A stretch of DNA of 57,813 bases, taken from contig NZ_JAAAWJ010000005.1 in assembly GCF_009914725.1 (NCBI RefSeq), positions 1 through 57,813 of the forward strand. The letters run 5' to 3'. The notes beneath the pieces were generated by a model. The model saw only the letters and a list, made by a program, of their open reading frames with translations, did not search any database and was not told where the DNA came from. Below, in pieces: positions 8,026 through 17,720 of the stretch. The position numbers and the translations under genes were made by a program. Source of the DNA: Methanogenium sp. MK-MG (GTDB taxonomy: Archaea; Halobacteriota; Methanomicrobia; Methanomicrobiales; Methanomicrobiaceae). The first letter of the stretch is position 1. The number at the start of each line of letters is the position of its first letter.

Positions 8026-8745
8026 ATGGGTGTGAATGTTCTCGCCTTTGCGACAAGTCCGCGGCGGCACGGAAACTCCGAGACGCTTCTTGATGCCCTC
8101 CTCGGGGCAATGGCGGCAGAAGAGGGTGTCACGGTGGAGAAGTATGCACTCAATGAAATAGAGATCCAACCCTGCCGGGGATGCAATGCCTGCGAAGAAC
8201 TCAACCGTTGTATCATTGATGATGACGACCTCGACTGGGTGCTGGAGAAGATCATTGCAGCAGACATTGTGGTGATGGCCTCCCCCGTCTTCTGCATGGG
8301 AATGTGTGCCCAGGCAAAGGCTCTTGTCGACCGGATGCAGGTGCTGCGGTCCCGGAAATACGTGCTTCACCTCCCCGTCATCCCTGCAGAGCGGCAGGGC
8401 AAACGGCTTGGGGCGTTTCTATCAACCGCCGGGCAGGACTGGGACTATGTCTTTGATGCCCTCATTCCGTCGGTGAAGTGCTTCTTCCATGTAATGGACA
8501 TCAAAAACCGCGACATCTCGTACCTGATGGTGAACAATGTGGACAAGATGGGGGCGCTTGCCGCCCACCCGACGGCGACCACGGATGCAGCAGTCCTGGG
8601 AAAGCAGATGATAGAAGAGATCAAAACGAGGCTTGCCGGGGAAGAAAGGGAAATGCAGAAAGGAGACAGAACGGAAGCGAGAGATAAACAGGCGGGAACT
8701 GAGGAAGACAGAAAGACCGAGCCGCAAAGGGATGAGACCGCGTGA
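8026..8745 (+). CDS. isf: iron-sulfur flavoprotein with charged tail
   Basis: A 239-residue iron-sulfur flavoprotein. FMN loop S-P-R-R-H-G-N-S near residue 11; 4Fe-4S ligands C50, C53, C56 and C62, an exact compact CX2CX2CX5C motif; flavin contact A-S-P-V-F-C-M-G near 93. In methanogens the family moves electrons between ferredoxin or a membrane donor and oxygen or peroxide. The last 35 residues are almost wholly charged (K, E, R, D) and look like a disordered tail absent from the partner. The stop overlaps the GTG start of the next flavoprotein (GTGA), so the two are translationally coupled and may form a heteromer. Confidence 0.88.
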   Translation: MGVNVLAFATSPRRHGNSETLLDALLGAMAAEEGVTVEKYALNEIEIQPCRGCNACEELNRCIIDDDDLDWVLEKIIAADIVVMASPVFCMGMCAQAKALVDRMQVLRSRKYVLHLPVIPAERQGKRLGAFLSTAGQDWDYVFDALIPSVKCFFHVMDIKNRDISYLMVNNVDKMGALAAHPTATTDAAVLGKQMIEEIKTRLAGEEREMQKGDRTEARDKQAGTEEDRKTEPQRDETA

Positions 8746-9374
8746 ACCCCAACACCGGAAGACCACTACGGGTGCTGGGCATATCGGGAAGCCCCCACCG
8801 GCATGGGAACACCGAACAGCTGCTTGACCGCTTTCTGGAGGGGGCAGCAGACGCCGGGGGAGATACCGAGAAGATCATTCTCTCCGCCCTTGACTACCGT
8901 TCCTGCCGGGGGTGCAATGCCTGCCACAAGACCGGCATCTGCATCATCAACGACGACCTTATCCCGATTCTCACAAAGGCAGTCCCGGAGGCAGACGTCG
9001 TTGTCCTTGCCTCCCCCATATACTCAATGTCCATCACAGCGGAGATGAAGGCGTTCATCGACCGGGCACACACCATCTGGGCACAGAAGTTCAAGCTCCA
9101 CCAGGTGCACTACGACAAAGAGCACTTCACCACCCACCCTGGCTACTTCCTTGCAACAGCAGGGATGGAGCGGCCCGATATCTTTGACTACGCATACCCC
9201 ATCGTCACCGCATTCTTCAACGGATTCGGCTGCGGCTACACCCCTGACCACAATATCACCGCACCCGGCATGGATCGCTGGGGCGGTATTAAGGGACACC
9301 CAACCGCCCTCACATTCGCCTACACGGCAGGAAAAGAGGCAGTAAGACAGCTTGAGCGGATGCAGGAAAAATAA
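8742..9374 (+). CDS. isf: iron-sulfur flavoprotein, second of a pair
   Basis: A 210-residue homologue of the preceding gene, with FMN loop S-P-H-R-H-G-N-T near residue 17 and cluster ligands C55, C58, C61 and C67 (CX2CX2CX5C). The start is GTG at 8742, overlapping the previous stop. The pair probably arose by duplication, since both keep the cluster and flavin motifs but differ in length and tail. It likely transfers single electrons between 4Fe-4S donors and FMN. Codon use matches the neighbours. Confidence 0.88.
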   Translation: MNPNTGRPLRVLGISGSPHRHGNTEQLLDRFLEGAADAGGDTEKIILSALDYRSCRGCNACHKTGICIINDDLIPILTKAVPEADVVVLASPIYSMSITAEMKAFIDRAHTIWAQKFKLHQVHYDKEHFTTHPGYFLATAGMERPDIFDYAYPIVTAFFNGFGCGYTPDHNITAPGMDRWGGIKGHPTALTFAYTAGKEAVRQLERMQEK

Positions 9375-9496
9375 AACCAGAAGCCCACCCTCAGATGAAG
9401 ATACGAGTATGGACACAGATAGAAACAGACTGAGAATAGATGGAAGACCCACCATCAATCTATTTTTTACTTGGTTCACAAAGAAAACAGGCAGGA

Positions 9497-9524
9497 AACC
9501 CACGACTTCAGTCGTGGGTAGCTG
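9497..9524 (+). mobile_element. solitary IS200/IS605-type end hairpin
   Basis: A perfect eight-base stem (CCCACGAC at 9499-9506, GTCGTGGG at 9511-9518) with a TTCA loop, preceded by AA and followed by TAGCTGAC. This is the look of the right end of IS200/IS605 (tnpB-carrying) elements, where the hairpin is the transposase site and the 3' end of the reRNA. No tnpA or tnpB frame is near, so it is a relic or a minimal non-autonomous copy, 125 bases after the flavoprotein stop. It could now serve as a terminator. Confidence 0.5.
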
Positions 9525-9549
9525 ACCAGAATCAGAAAATCACCCGCAC

Positions 9550-10818
9550 TCAGAAAAGAGGCGCAAGCCTGCCGAAGATCTCCTCAAAAACCCCAACAAT
9601 CCCATCATCACAACCCCCGACAACCACCGGATCATACTCCGTCCCCACCGGAAATACCTCTGTAACCGCACGGTTGTCAGCCGATACCACTGCCACCGGC
9701 ACAAAGACCGAGGTCACACGGTCATCATCCACCGTCACCCGCACATATCCCAGCTGATGGTCGGCACTTGCGGCATAGCCTTCCGCCTTATCCTCGGTAA
9801 GATTATACATCATCCCGCCCCCCGTTGCCGCGATCACGTAGTGGATGCCGTTCACCGCATAGCGCTGGTAGGAATGGACATGCCCGGTGAAGACCATATC
9901 GACCCCGTATTCCTCTAATACCGGGCCCCAGAGTTCACGGAGATCGCTCCATCCGCCGGGATGCCGGGTGCCGGAACTGTACGGCGGGTGGTGGAAGGCA
10001 ACAAACGTCCGGCCCGCCGGACTCTCCTCCAGATCTGCCCTGAGCCATGCCGTCTCTTCGTCCAGGTGCGGGGCCGCCCAGTCGTTTGAGTCCAGCACCA
10101 CGAAATGGGCATCCCCGCAGTCAAAGGAATACCACTCCGGCATGCCGAACGCCTCATACCAGACAGTCGCATTGTTCTCATGATTGCCCAGCACCGCTAC
10201 AATAGTAGTATTGGCAAAGAGAGCACTTCCTGCCGCAAAGAACCGGTCCCACTCCTCAACATCTTCCACCTCGCAGACCGTGTCGCCGACGTGCAACACA
10301 AAGAGGGCGTCCGGTTCTTCCGTTGCAATCCGCTCTGCGACAAGAGCATGCCGCTCTGTCTGGGTGAAATACGGGAGCTGTTCCTGTGTATCTCCGTAAA
10401 CAATGAATGTGAACGGCCCGGATTCCGGGAAGGTCCGGAAGGTGTGGTCGCCGGACGTCTCCCCGCCGACGGTGACTGCATAGTGATAGCAGGTATCAGG
10501 CTGAAGGCCGGTGATGGAGACATGGTGCAGAGCTACCTCCGCATCATCCCTGAACTGCTGTTCATACCCACCCGTCTCCTGGTAAGATGCATCGCTTGCG
10601 TATGCGACGGTTCCTACCACAGGAATGGTGCCCATCCAGTTCACCACCGTTTCATTCACCGTAGTGCCGGTCAGGTACGGTCCCCGGCTGAAAGCAGAGG
10701 CATCCCCTGCACTTCCAATATCATCCTTCATTCCTGTGACAGTGGCATCAGCCGCCCCCACCCAGGTACAGCAGAGCACCAGAAAGAGAATGCATACCAT
10801 ACCTGCCACCCGTTTCAT
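9550..10818 (-). CDS. secreted purple-acid-phosphatase-like metallophosphoesterase
   Basis: A 422-residue protein with a cleavable signal peptide (residues 1-23, ending G-A-A-D-A). An N-terminal fibronectin-like domain (S-R-G-P-Y-L-T-G onward) precedes a calcineurin-type catalytic domain. Metal ligands are visible in order: Y-G-D-T, H-V-G-D-T, L-G-N-H-E, F-H-H-P-P and G-H-V-H-S-Y. The layout is that of purple acid phosphatases, which hydrolyse phosphate esters outside the cell. The substrate is unknown; phosphate scavenging is plausible. It is monocistronic as far as can be seen. Confidence 0.88.
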   Translation of the reverse strand: MKRVAGMVCILFLVLCCTWVGAADATVTGMKDDIGSAGDASAFSRGPYLTGTTVNETVVNWMGTIPVVGTVAYASDASYQETGGYEQQFRDDAEVALHHVSITGLQPDTCYHYAVTVGGETSGDHTFRTFPESGPFTFIVYGDTQEQLPYFTQTERHALVAERIATEEPDALFVLHVGDTVCEVEDVEEWDRFFAAGSALFANTTIVAVLGNHENNATVWYEAFGMPEWYSFDCGDAHFVVLDSNDWAAPHLDEETAWLRADLEESPAGRTFVAFHHPPYSSGTRHPGGWSDLRELWGPVLEEYGVDMVFTGHVHSYQRYAVNGIHYVIAATGGGMMYNLTEDKAEGYAASADHQLGYVRVTVDDDRVTSVFVPVAVVSADNRAVTEVFPVGTEYDPVVVGGCDDGIVGVFEEIFGRLAPLF

Positions 10819-10937
10819 CCTGCATCACCATTCATTCAGAGAAAGACCCGTTTTTTTGTATATATCCTCTATCACCCAGCATCAGATACTTTACGGGTTT
10901 TTTCGGGCAGAGGCAGACATTTCTGGCAGGCATTCTC

Positions 10938-11066
10938 ATGATGGCAGTCTCCCTCACAGGTGCCGCCCTATCTCCCGGTTTCTGGACGCCCTTTGTGATG
11001 ATGTTTACCGCAGGCATCGGGTTCTCTGCGGTGCGGGGCAACCTCCGAAAGTGTCCGGCAGAATAA
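10938..11066 (+). other. possible small membrane protein or DUF2892-like remnant
   Basis: A 42-residue frame from ATG 10938 to TAA 11064-11066 encodes a hydrophobic segment ending in C-P-A-E. The same frame is open upstream without an ATG and gives Q-R-x-x-x-L-A-G-I-L, then S-P-G-F-W-T-P-F. An R/AG helix, a second helix, then a terminal CP resembles the DUF2892 membrane family. There is no ribosome site at the ATG, so it may be the 3' end of a gene that lost its start. The remainder of the 340-base gap shows nothing. Confidence 0.3.
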
Positions 11067-11158
11067 TGCCGGAATCGGGTCATTGTGATTAAAAAACGTA
11101 GTAAAAAACGATTTTTGCAGGGCCGGATTGTAGACCCTGTATTTTTTTTGTGGTGCAC

Positions 11159-13408
11159 TCAGCACGCTTTTGCATGCTTTCGTGCATCAAGCCAGTCCTG
11201 GATACTGCTGACAACGGCCAGCACCGCAGGCATCACGAGGATGGCTCCCACGAGAGAGAATCCCACCGTGATCACGGTCACCAGGCCGAAGTTGGCCATG
11301 ATGGGGAACTCCGAGAGCGTGAGGGCGGAGAAGCCGAAGACCGTCGTCAGGCCGGAGATGGTAATAGCCGTTCCAATCTTCTGGATACTTGTCTGGATGG
11401 CATCACGGCAGGAGAGCCCGCGTTCGCGTTCCTCATCATACCGCTCCATAATGAGGATGGTATACTCAGACGCGACACCGATGGTCATCGCACCGAGGGT
11501 GGCCGTGAGAATATTGTACTCCAGTCCGAGGACATACATGATGACCGCGTTCCACCCGACGATCATAATGATCGGGATTATAGGGATGATGGCCGCTGCC
11601 TTCCGGTAGAGGAGGAGGAGGAAGGCAAAGATCAGGCCGAATCCCAGCATGTTCATCTCACTCTTGGACTCCGCGATGCCGTCGATCATGTCACCAAAGA
11701 GTACCATGGTACCGGTGAATTCTCCGGTAGTACCGGGGTCAGTCTCGTACCAGGCAAGGTCCTCACGCATCTCATTGAGAAGCGCCTTCATGCTATTGAG
11801 GTTCAGATCCTCGGTGGAAAACTCAATGACCGCCTCCATCTGGCCGGCCGTATACCGGGACATGGTGCCTTCCGGCACGAGTTTCAGGAGTGCGGCTATC
11901 TGTTCTCGATCCTGCGGAAGGATACCGCCGTTCATCGACGCAAGAATGCTTGCAATACTCGTCCCTCCCGTGATCTCACTATGCTTTTGTTTCTCATATT
12001 CGGTGAATGCATACATCCATCGCAACGTATCGGGTTCGAAGATGTCATCACTCCGTACCATAAGCGGTATCGTGGACATCGACCCCATCGCACTGCCCAG
12101 TTTGTCCATGCTCACCTTTGCAGGCATCGTCGGCGGCACCATCGCCTCCTCTTCTGTGTTGATGACAATCCTGTCATCCAGCGGGATGCCGATCATCGCA
12201 ACACAGCCAACGAGGAGGAGGACACCAACCGGGTGGTCGGCAATCCATCCGGCCACTTTTCCGAGAAACACATCATAGCGTTCCATCATGGACTTCTGGT
12301 TGCCACTGCCGCGTTTTTTGGGTTTGGGGTCCAGCGGGCGGTATTTTACCAGTGTTGCAAAGGTAGGGACAATGACAAGGGCACAGAGATAGCAGGAGAG
12401 GACACCCACCACACAGATCACCCCAAAGTCAGTGACCATGGGGAACGGCGACATGGTAAGAGCGATAAACCCAAGCGAGGTGGCGACCATCGCAATGGCG
12501 ACTGCACTGCCCGACTGGGTGATGGTGGTAAAGACCGCGTCTTCAATGGATGACTTCCTCACCTCCTCATCAAACCGTGTCTGGAACTGGATGGCGTAAT
12601 CGATACCAATACCGATCATCACCGGGAAGGCAGCCATCACCATCATGGTGAGTCCTGTCCCGGTGACGCCCATCATACCGAAGGAGACGATGACACCCAT
12701 CATCACAATCAGGACCGGCAGGAAGCGGTAACGGACATGGCCGAAGAGAAAGGCCATTGCGACGACCATCAAAAGCATGGCAAGGCCAATGAGCATACCG
12801 GTGGATGACCCCAGGGAAGTCTTCATCTCATCCTCAAATGCCGCCATCCCTGTTACCGTAACAGATATGCCGGGCGGCGGGTTATGAGCGGCCACCACAG
12901 AGCGGATGTTATTCAGGGCAGCGGTTGAGGCGGAGTCGGATAGACCGGGCTGCACGATGACCTGCATCAGGGTCATTGCACCGGTCGTTGCAGCCCCGGG
13001 AATGACATCTTTATGCTGGTCAACAATGCTCTTTATCTCCACTTCAGACCCGGGAATCACCCCGCCGTTGTAGATATCAACAAGGTCGATGATACTCGTG
13101 ACTGAGACAATCTGGTATTCATTCTCGATATCCTCTGAGAGGCTCTGGATGTAATCCAGCGTCTGAGGCATATAGACCGCGTCGCCCTCGATCATGAGAA
13201 TAACGGAGTCAGAACTGTACGTGTCCTCATAATGTTTGATGAGGGAACCCGAGGGTGAGGTGATGTCCACATAGGTCTCGGTACCGGTCTTCATCGTGAC
13301 ACCGGACGCAAAGAACATCATCACCAGGATCACACCAATGACTACTGCTGCAACGGTCTTCGGGTGATTATTAATGGAATTGGCCAGAAAGGCAAACGGT
13401 GACTGCAT
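11159..13408 (-). CDS. RND/MMPL-family exporter (HAE3-like)
   Basis: A 749-residue membrane protein built as two homologous halves, each with one helix, a large extracellular loop and five helices. Helix 1 is near residues 16-38. The first membrane block is about 210-365 and includes G-I-G-I-D-Y and the regulator-like Q-F-Q-T-R-F; the second half starts near 395. Both halves keep the sterol-sensing/RND core (G-I-D-Y in half one, G-V-A-S-E-Y in half two). Such archaeal proteins export lipids or hydrophobic compounds driven by ion gradients; the substrate cannot be read. The frame is undamaged and stands alone on its strand. Confidence 0.88.
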   Translation of the reverse strand: MQSPFAFLANSINNHPKTVAAVVIGVILVMMFFASGVTMKTGTETYVDITSPSGSLIKHYEDTYSSDSVILMIEGDAVYMPQTLDYIQSLSEDIENEYQIVSVTSIIDLVDIYNGGVIPGSEVEIKSIVDQHKDVIPGAATTGAMTLMQVIVQPGLSDSASTAALNNIRSVVAAHNPPPGISVTVTGMAAFEDEMKTSLGSSTGMLIGLAMLLMVVAMAFLFGHVRYRFLPVLIVMMGVIVSFGMMGVTGTGLTMMVMAAFPVMIGIGIDYAIQFQTRFDEEVRKSSIEDAVFTTITQSGSAVAIAMVATSLGFIALTMSPFPMVTDFGVICVVGVLSCYLCALVIVPTFATLVKYRPLDPKPKKRGSGNQKSMMERYDVFLGKVAGWIADHPVGVLLLVGCVAMIGIPLDDRIVINTEEEAMVPPTMPAKVSMDKLGSAMGSMSTIPLMVRSDDIFEPDTLRWMYAFTEYEKQKHSEITGGTSIASILASMNGGILPQDREQIAALLKLVPEGTMSRYTAGQMEAVIEFSTEDLNLNSMKALLNEMREDLAWYETDPGTTGEFTGTMVLFGDMIDGIAESKSEMNMLGFGLIFAFLLLLYRKAAAIIPIIPIIMIVGWNAVIMYVLGLEYNILTATLGAMTIGVASEYTILIMERYDEERERGLSCRDAIQTSIQKIGTAITISGLTTVFGFSALTLSEFPIMANFGLVTVITVGFSLVGAILVMPAVLAVVSSIQDWLDARKHAKAC

Positions 13409-13956
13409 GCTATCTCTCTATTATCTATTATTGTTTTGATATTCCAGGAGATCCACGGATGCAGGACAACAGGTCAGGTAGTGTTGTGCCGGTTTATCCT
13501 GCTCCCTCCACACCCGGAGTCCGGGAGATAAAGAGGGTACACCATGATCCGCGAATGTCGACTGTTGTTACTTAAAAAACAACAACGTCTGAGATATTAA
13601 AATGGGCACACCGTGCCGGTATGTCAGGATGTGATGTACAAGAGATGATGCCTGCCTGAAAACGGGAAAATACGTATCATATAGTATAATTGAAAACATG
13701 TATGGGAATTCCGGGGAGGGCAGCGCAGGAGGTGTATCCTCCTGTGCTATCCGGAAGCGCGGAAAAGATCTCGGGGAAAAAGTCAGCTTTGACACACCTG
13801 GAAAGGAGACACGGATGATGTCGCTGCCGGCAGGACCGCCATCCTGCCTTTCACTCATCTATATCATCATAAATCCAAAACCCAAATAACATCATATCCG
13901 TGTCATCCAGCTGAACAGGTGCATATACAAACAAAACAGGAATCGGAGCAGAGATC
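13409..13956. other. 548-base divergent intergenic region
   Basis: Separates the RND exporter (leftward) from a sensor kinase (rightward), so it should hold both promoters. An inverted repeat, TGTTGTT at 13563-13569 and AACAACA at 13578-13584, lies about 155 bases from the exporter start. Short frames around 13570-13890 on both strands have no supported start or recognisable product. Confidence 0.45.
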
Positions 13957-16074
13957 GTGATAATAACAATGAGTAACCCGGAGCTATTAGTATTCCTCCT
14001 CTTACTGGGGACAGCGTGTATTACCGGAGGTATTGTCTGGGTGCTCCGAACCCGGCAGGACGCCCGCGGCGCCACCTGGCTCCTGTATACCTCTGCCGCA
14101 CTGACCGGGTGGCTCTGCTGTGACGCTGCAATAATCACCGTGCCGGACGTCCCCATCAAGTTCGCGTTCTCAGGTGCCAAGTTCATCTTCATCATCCTCA
14201 CCCCGCTCCTGTTCTTCTTTTTTACCCTCGCATATACCGGAAAGGACGAACAGATGCCGGGATGGCAGCGGGCAGCAGTCTCCATTATTCCGGCAGTAAG
14301 CATATGTGCCCTACTCACAAACCCGTGGACAGGCCTTTTTTATGTGCAGATAGCTGATCCATCCCTCTGGCTCTTCAACGGATACGCCGGACCCCACGGC
14401 ATCTGGTTCTGGGTAAACCTAGTATATTCATATGCACTCATCACCGGCGCCCTGCTCCTTCTGACCGGCCTTCTGACGTCCTCACCACAACACTTCAGGC
14501 GGCAGATATACCTGTTGATCCTGAGTGCCCTCATACCTTTCACCGCAAATATAATCACCGTCTTCACGATCATCACGGTGCTGGGTGGCGGCAACGTCGA
14601 CATCACCCCGCTCTTCTTTGCCCTGAGTGCCATCCTCATCTTCATCACCATATTCTGGCTGCGCCTCTTCAGCATCGTGCCGTTTGCCAGGGCCCGTATC
14701 ATCACCGAGATCCATGAAGGAGTGATCGTCGCAGACGGAAACGGCGTCATCATCGACATCAACAGTGCCGCCTGTCTGGCAGCAGGCCTGACTGAGGATG
14801 AGGCCATCTCACTCTCTGCCAATGAACTACTCGGCAGGGTCTTCGGGACCAGTCTCACTGCACTCAGGGAGGCCCGGTCACTCACGGTCTCACACACGGA
14901 CACCGCCAAAGAGAGACGCTGGTCTGACCTGACTGTCAGCCGGGTGGAGGGATATGACACCCGGTCGGGAGGGACAATAATCCTCATCCGTGACGCAACC
15001 GCACGAAGGCGTGCAGAGGAGGAGATGAAGGCAAAGGACCTCAGACTGAAGATCGCGATGGAGGGCGCTGGCCTGGCCACCTGGGAGTGGCGGGAAGGTC
15101 TGGGATATGTGATCTATGAAAACCTGCCCGCCGACCGTACGATAGAGAATGTCATCACCATAGAAGCGCTCGTGGACCAGATGAAGGGATACCTGCCAAA
15201 GGGACATGAGGCTGCACTTGACCAGCCGTTTGCAGAGATTGCGGCCGGCAGGATGAATACCTTCTCCCTTGAGTTTCCCATCGGGGACACGGAGAAGGGC
15301 CGCTGGGTCCAGATCACCGGCCGGATCATTGAACGGGACGAGGCAGGAAAGTCTGCGTGGATTGTGGGGATCACCCAGGATGTCTCCACTCATTATGCAG
15401 CCCGCTCTGCCGTGATGGAGGCGAACACGAAGCTCAAACTACTCACATCAATCACCCGGCATGATATTCTCAACCAGGTGATGGTGATCCGGATGGTAGC
15501 TGAACTCACGGGTATGGAGCCCGAAGAGGCGATGAGCCCGGAGGTGAGGAGGATGGTCATACAGATCGACCATGCCGCTGCCGTGATTGAGGATCAGCTC
15601 TCATTTACCCGTGACTATGAAGACCTCGGCTCCTATGCCCCTTCGTGGCAGAACGTGGCAGCGGTGGCCGCACGGGCCGAAGGGGCAATAAGTCAGACCG
15701 GGATCACAGTCTCCTGTGATACGGACACACTGGAAATCTATGCTGACCCCATGTTCCGGAAGGTGATGGAGAACCTCTTTGAAAACGCCCACCGCCATGG
15801 AGAACATGTCACCGCAGTGACCGTCCGCTTCGAACACCGGCCCGGCGAAGGCTGTCTGGTGGTGGAAGACAACGGCCGGGGTGTGCCAAAGGAACTCAGG
15901 GAGAGGATCTTCTCGCAGGGCTACGGGCAGAATACGGGATTCGGCCTCTTTTTGAGCAGAGAGATCCTTACTCTCACCCGCATTGCAATCACTGAGGAAG
16001 GAACGGAAGGGGAAGGCTCACGGTTTGTGATGCACATCCCTGATGGCGGATACCGCGGATATCAGGGAGAGTGA
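13957..16074 (+). CDS. 7TM-type PAS sensor histidine kinase
   Basis: A 705-residue sensor kinase. Residues 5-240 hold about seven hydrophobic helices of the histidine-kinase N-terminal 7TM module. A PAS domain follows (about 245-350), then a second PAS-like domain (about 355-485). The His box is T-R-H-D-I-L-N-Q near residue 500, typical of methanogen kinases. The ATPase has N-box N-L-F-E-N-A-H-R-H-G, G1 E-D-N-G-R-G-V-P and G-F-G-L-F-L-S. GTG at 13957 has GGAG eight bases upstream; an ATG four codons later is the alternative. No response regulator is adjacent, so the partner lies elsewhere. Confidence 0.85.
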   Translation: MIITMSNPELLVFLLLLGTACITGGIVWVLRTRQDARGATWLLYTSAALTGWLCCDAAIITVPDVPIKFAFSGAKFIFIILTPLLFFFFTLAYTGKDEQMPGWQRAAVSIIPAVSICALLTNPWTGLFYVQIADPSLWLFNGYAGPHGIWFWVNLVYSYALITGALLLLTGLLTSSPQHFRRQIYLLILSALIPFTANIITVFTIITVLGGGNVDITPLFFALSAILIFITIFWLRLFSIVPFARARIITEIHEGVIVADGNGVIIDINSAACLAAGLTEDEAISLSANELLGRVFGTSLTALREARSLTVSHTDTAKERRWSDLTVSRVEGYDTRSGGTIILIRDATARRRAEEEMKAKDLRLKIAMEGAGLATWEWREGLGYVIYENLPADRTIENVITIEALVDQMKGYLPKGHEAALDQPFAEIAAGRMNTFSLEFPIGDTEKGRWVQITGRIIERDEAGKSAWIVGITQDVSTHYAARSAVMEANTKLKLLTSITRHDILNQVMVIRMVAELTGMEPEEAMSPEVRRMVIQIDHAAAVIEDQLSFTRDYEDLGSYAPSWQNVAAVAARAEGAISQTGITVSCDTDTLEIYADPMFRKVMENLFENAHRHGEHVTAVTVRFEHRPGEGCLVVEDNGRGVPKELRERIFSQGYGQNTGFGLFLSREILTLTRIAITEEGTEGEGSRFVMHIPDGGYRGYQGE

Positions 16075-16481
16075 GGGAAGGATAAGGTGGGCACACCTCG
16101 TCATCCCCCGGCCTCCTCTCCACTCTCTGTGTAGTGGCCAGACGATCGATATGGTCTGTACAGCATCTCCATACCTATTGTGTCTCCTCTCACGGGATAT
16201 CCACCGGACAGGCGGATAAAAATACCCGTCTCCGGCAGATGAAAAACCATCTGGCCGAAACACCCTCCGATACAGCCATATAAACCCGGTGATAACCACT
16301 TTCTCAGACGACAGAGGTTCAGTGATATTTCTATGACAGCCGGACACCATATTTACACCTCACAGTTTCACTCCGCATACCTCACCTTTTTGGTACCAGA
16401 AAGAAGAATGCACCATATGCAGGGCAGAACCACTCGTATAGCAGACCATCCGGTTACATCTCTTTTCGCGGAGGGAGACCA
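16075..16481. other. 407-base gap upstream of mre11
   Basis: No convincing gene. A bulged hairpin (arms about 16233-16241 and 16248-16257, A-rich loop) is the only structure seen. The mre11 frame is open through the last 80 bases but contains no ATG, GTG or TTG there. Confidence 0.4.
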
Positions 16482-16484
16482 CTG
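16470..16484 (+). promoter_or_regulatory. ribosome site selecting a CTG start
   Basis: GGAGG at 16470-16474 lies seven bases before CTG at 16482-16484. No AUG, GUG or UUG is in frame between this site and the conserved N-terminus of Mre11, so it marks CTG as the likely initiation codon. Confidence 0.6.
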
Positions 16485-17720
16485 AACGTTCTTCATACGG
16501 CCGACTGGCACCTCGGAATGACCCTCTGCGGGCGGCGCCGGGACACTGAGGCCGCAGCATTTCTTGACTGGCTGGCAGGTGTTATCGAAAAAGAAACCAT
16601 TGACCTCCTGCTGGTGACCGGTGACATCTTTGACAACGGCACCCCGTCTGCCCGATCACAGTCTCTTTATTACCGCTTCCTGACCGCAGCAGCGGCGGCA
16701 GGCTGCCGTCATATCATCATCACTGCAGGCAACCACGACTCCCCGGCATTTCTTGAGGCCCCACATGAGATCCTTGAGGCACTCAATATCCATGTCGTGG
16801 GGACGGCAGGGGCAGGGCGGCCGGGCGGCACCTTTCTTCTGGACGGGCCGGACGGAGAACCGGAATGTATCGTGGCCGCTGTCCCTTACCTTCGCGACCG
16901 CGATATCCGCCGGTCGGCACCCGGCGCCTCCATCGGGGAGAAGGCAGCACAGGTCAGGGAAGGCGTGCAATCCCTGTATCGGGAGGCATGGGAGGCTGCC
17001 TGTGCCACACAACCCCCCGGGCCAAAGCTGCCGGTGATCATCACAGGCCATCTCTTTGCTGCCGGGGGGAAAACCGTCGAGGGCGACGGTGTCCGTGACC
17101 AGGTCGCAGGCTTTATCGAACGGGTCGGTGCTGACATCTTTCCAGAGGAGGCTGCCTATGTGGCCCTCGGACACCTGCATGTACCACAGACAGTGGCAGG
17201 CATCAATACCATACGATACCCCGGATCCCCGGTGCCGGTCGGATTCGGAGAGGCAGAGCAGCAGAAGGAAGTGATCATCGTCACCACCGCACCGGGGATG
17301 CCCGCTGCGGTGCGCTCAGTCCCCGTTCCACAGTTCCGCCGCCTCATCACCATCCGGGGGGACCTGCCGACCATCAATCGCAGAATAGATGAACTCAGAG
17401 AGACCGGCGGCCCGGTCTGGGCCGAAGTGATATACGATGGTGCCGCCCTTCCGGGAGACCTGATGGGAGAGGTGGCCGGGATGACTGAAGGCACTGAGAT
17501 TGAGGTCTTACGGGTGAAAGACATGCGTCTCGTCTCTGCAGCACTTTCGGCATACCAGTCATGCGAGGAGCTTGCAGAACTGACGGAGACCGAAGTCTTT
17601 GAACGGCGCATGGAGACAGCAGAAATTCCCCCCGAACAGCGGGACAAGCTGATGGCCACCTTCCGGGAAGTCCTCAGGGGAATGGACTCCGATGGATCAG
17701 ACGGAGGAAACCTGGCATGA
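16482..17720 (+). CDS. mre11: Mre11/SbcD double-strand-break nuclease
   Basis: A 412-residue metallophosphoesterase nuclease, the partner of Rad50 in DNA end resection. Starting at CTG 16482 gives (M)-N-V-L-H-T-A-D-W-H-L-G, the family N-terminus with the first metal motif D-x-H. The next ATG (16518) would remove that motif. Further ligands follow: V-T-G-D-I-F-D near residue 50, A-G-N-H-D-S near 87, I-T-G-H-L-F near 190 and L-G-H-L-H near 228. The C-terminal part is the capping and Rad50-binding region. Its stop overlaps the rad50 start by four bases (ATGA), so the two are translationally coupled. Confidence 0.9.
   Translation: MNVLHTADWHLGMTLCGRRRDTEAAAFLDWLAGVIEKETIDLLLVTGDIFDNGTPSARSQSLYYRFLTAAAAAGCRHIIITAGNHDSPAFLEAPHEILEALNIHVVGTAGAGRPGGTFLLDGPDGEPECIVAAVPYLRDRDIRRSAPGASIGEKAAQVREGVQSLYREAWEAACATQPPGPKLPVIITGHLFAAGGKTVEGDGVRDQVAGFIERVGADIFPEEAAYVALGHLHVPQTVAGINTIRYPGSPVPVGFGEAEQQKEVIIVTTAPGMPAAVRSVPVPQFRRLITIRGDLPTINRRIDELRETGGPVWAEVIYDGAALPGDLMGEVAGMTEGTEIEVLRVKDMRLVSAALSAYQSCEELAELTETEVFERRMETAEIPPEQRDKLMATFREVLRGMDSDGSDGGNLA

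Noticed and set aside
7832-8026. 64-codon frame before the flavoprotein pair
   Set aside because: No ribosome site and no family resemblance; composition not convincing.
11150-12553. 467-codon open frame opposite the RND exporter
   Set aside because: His/Arg/Asp-rich antisense translation; the other strand is clearly the transporter.
13568-13889. Short frames on both strands between exporter and kinase
   Set aside because: No ribosome site, no recognisable product, mutually overlapping.
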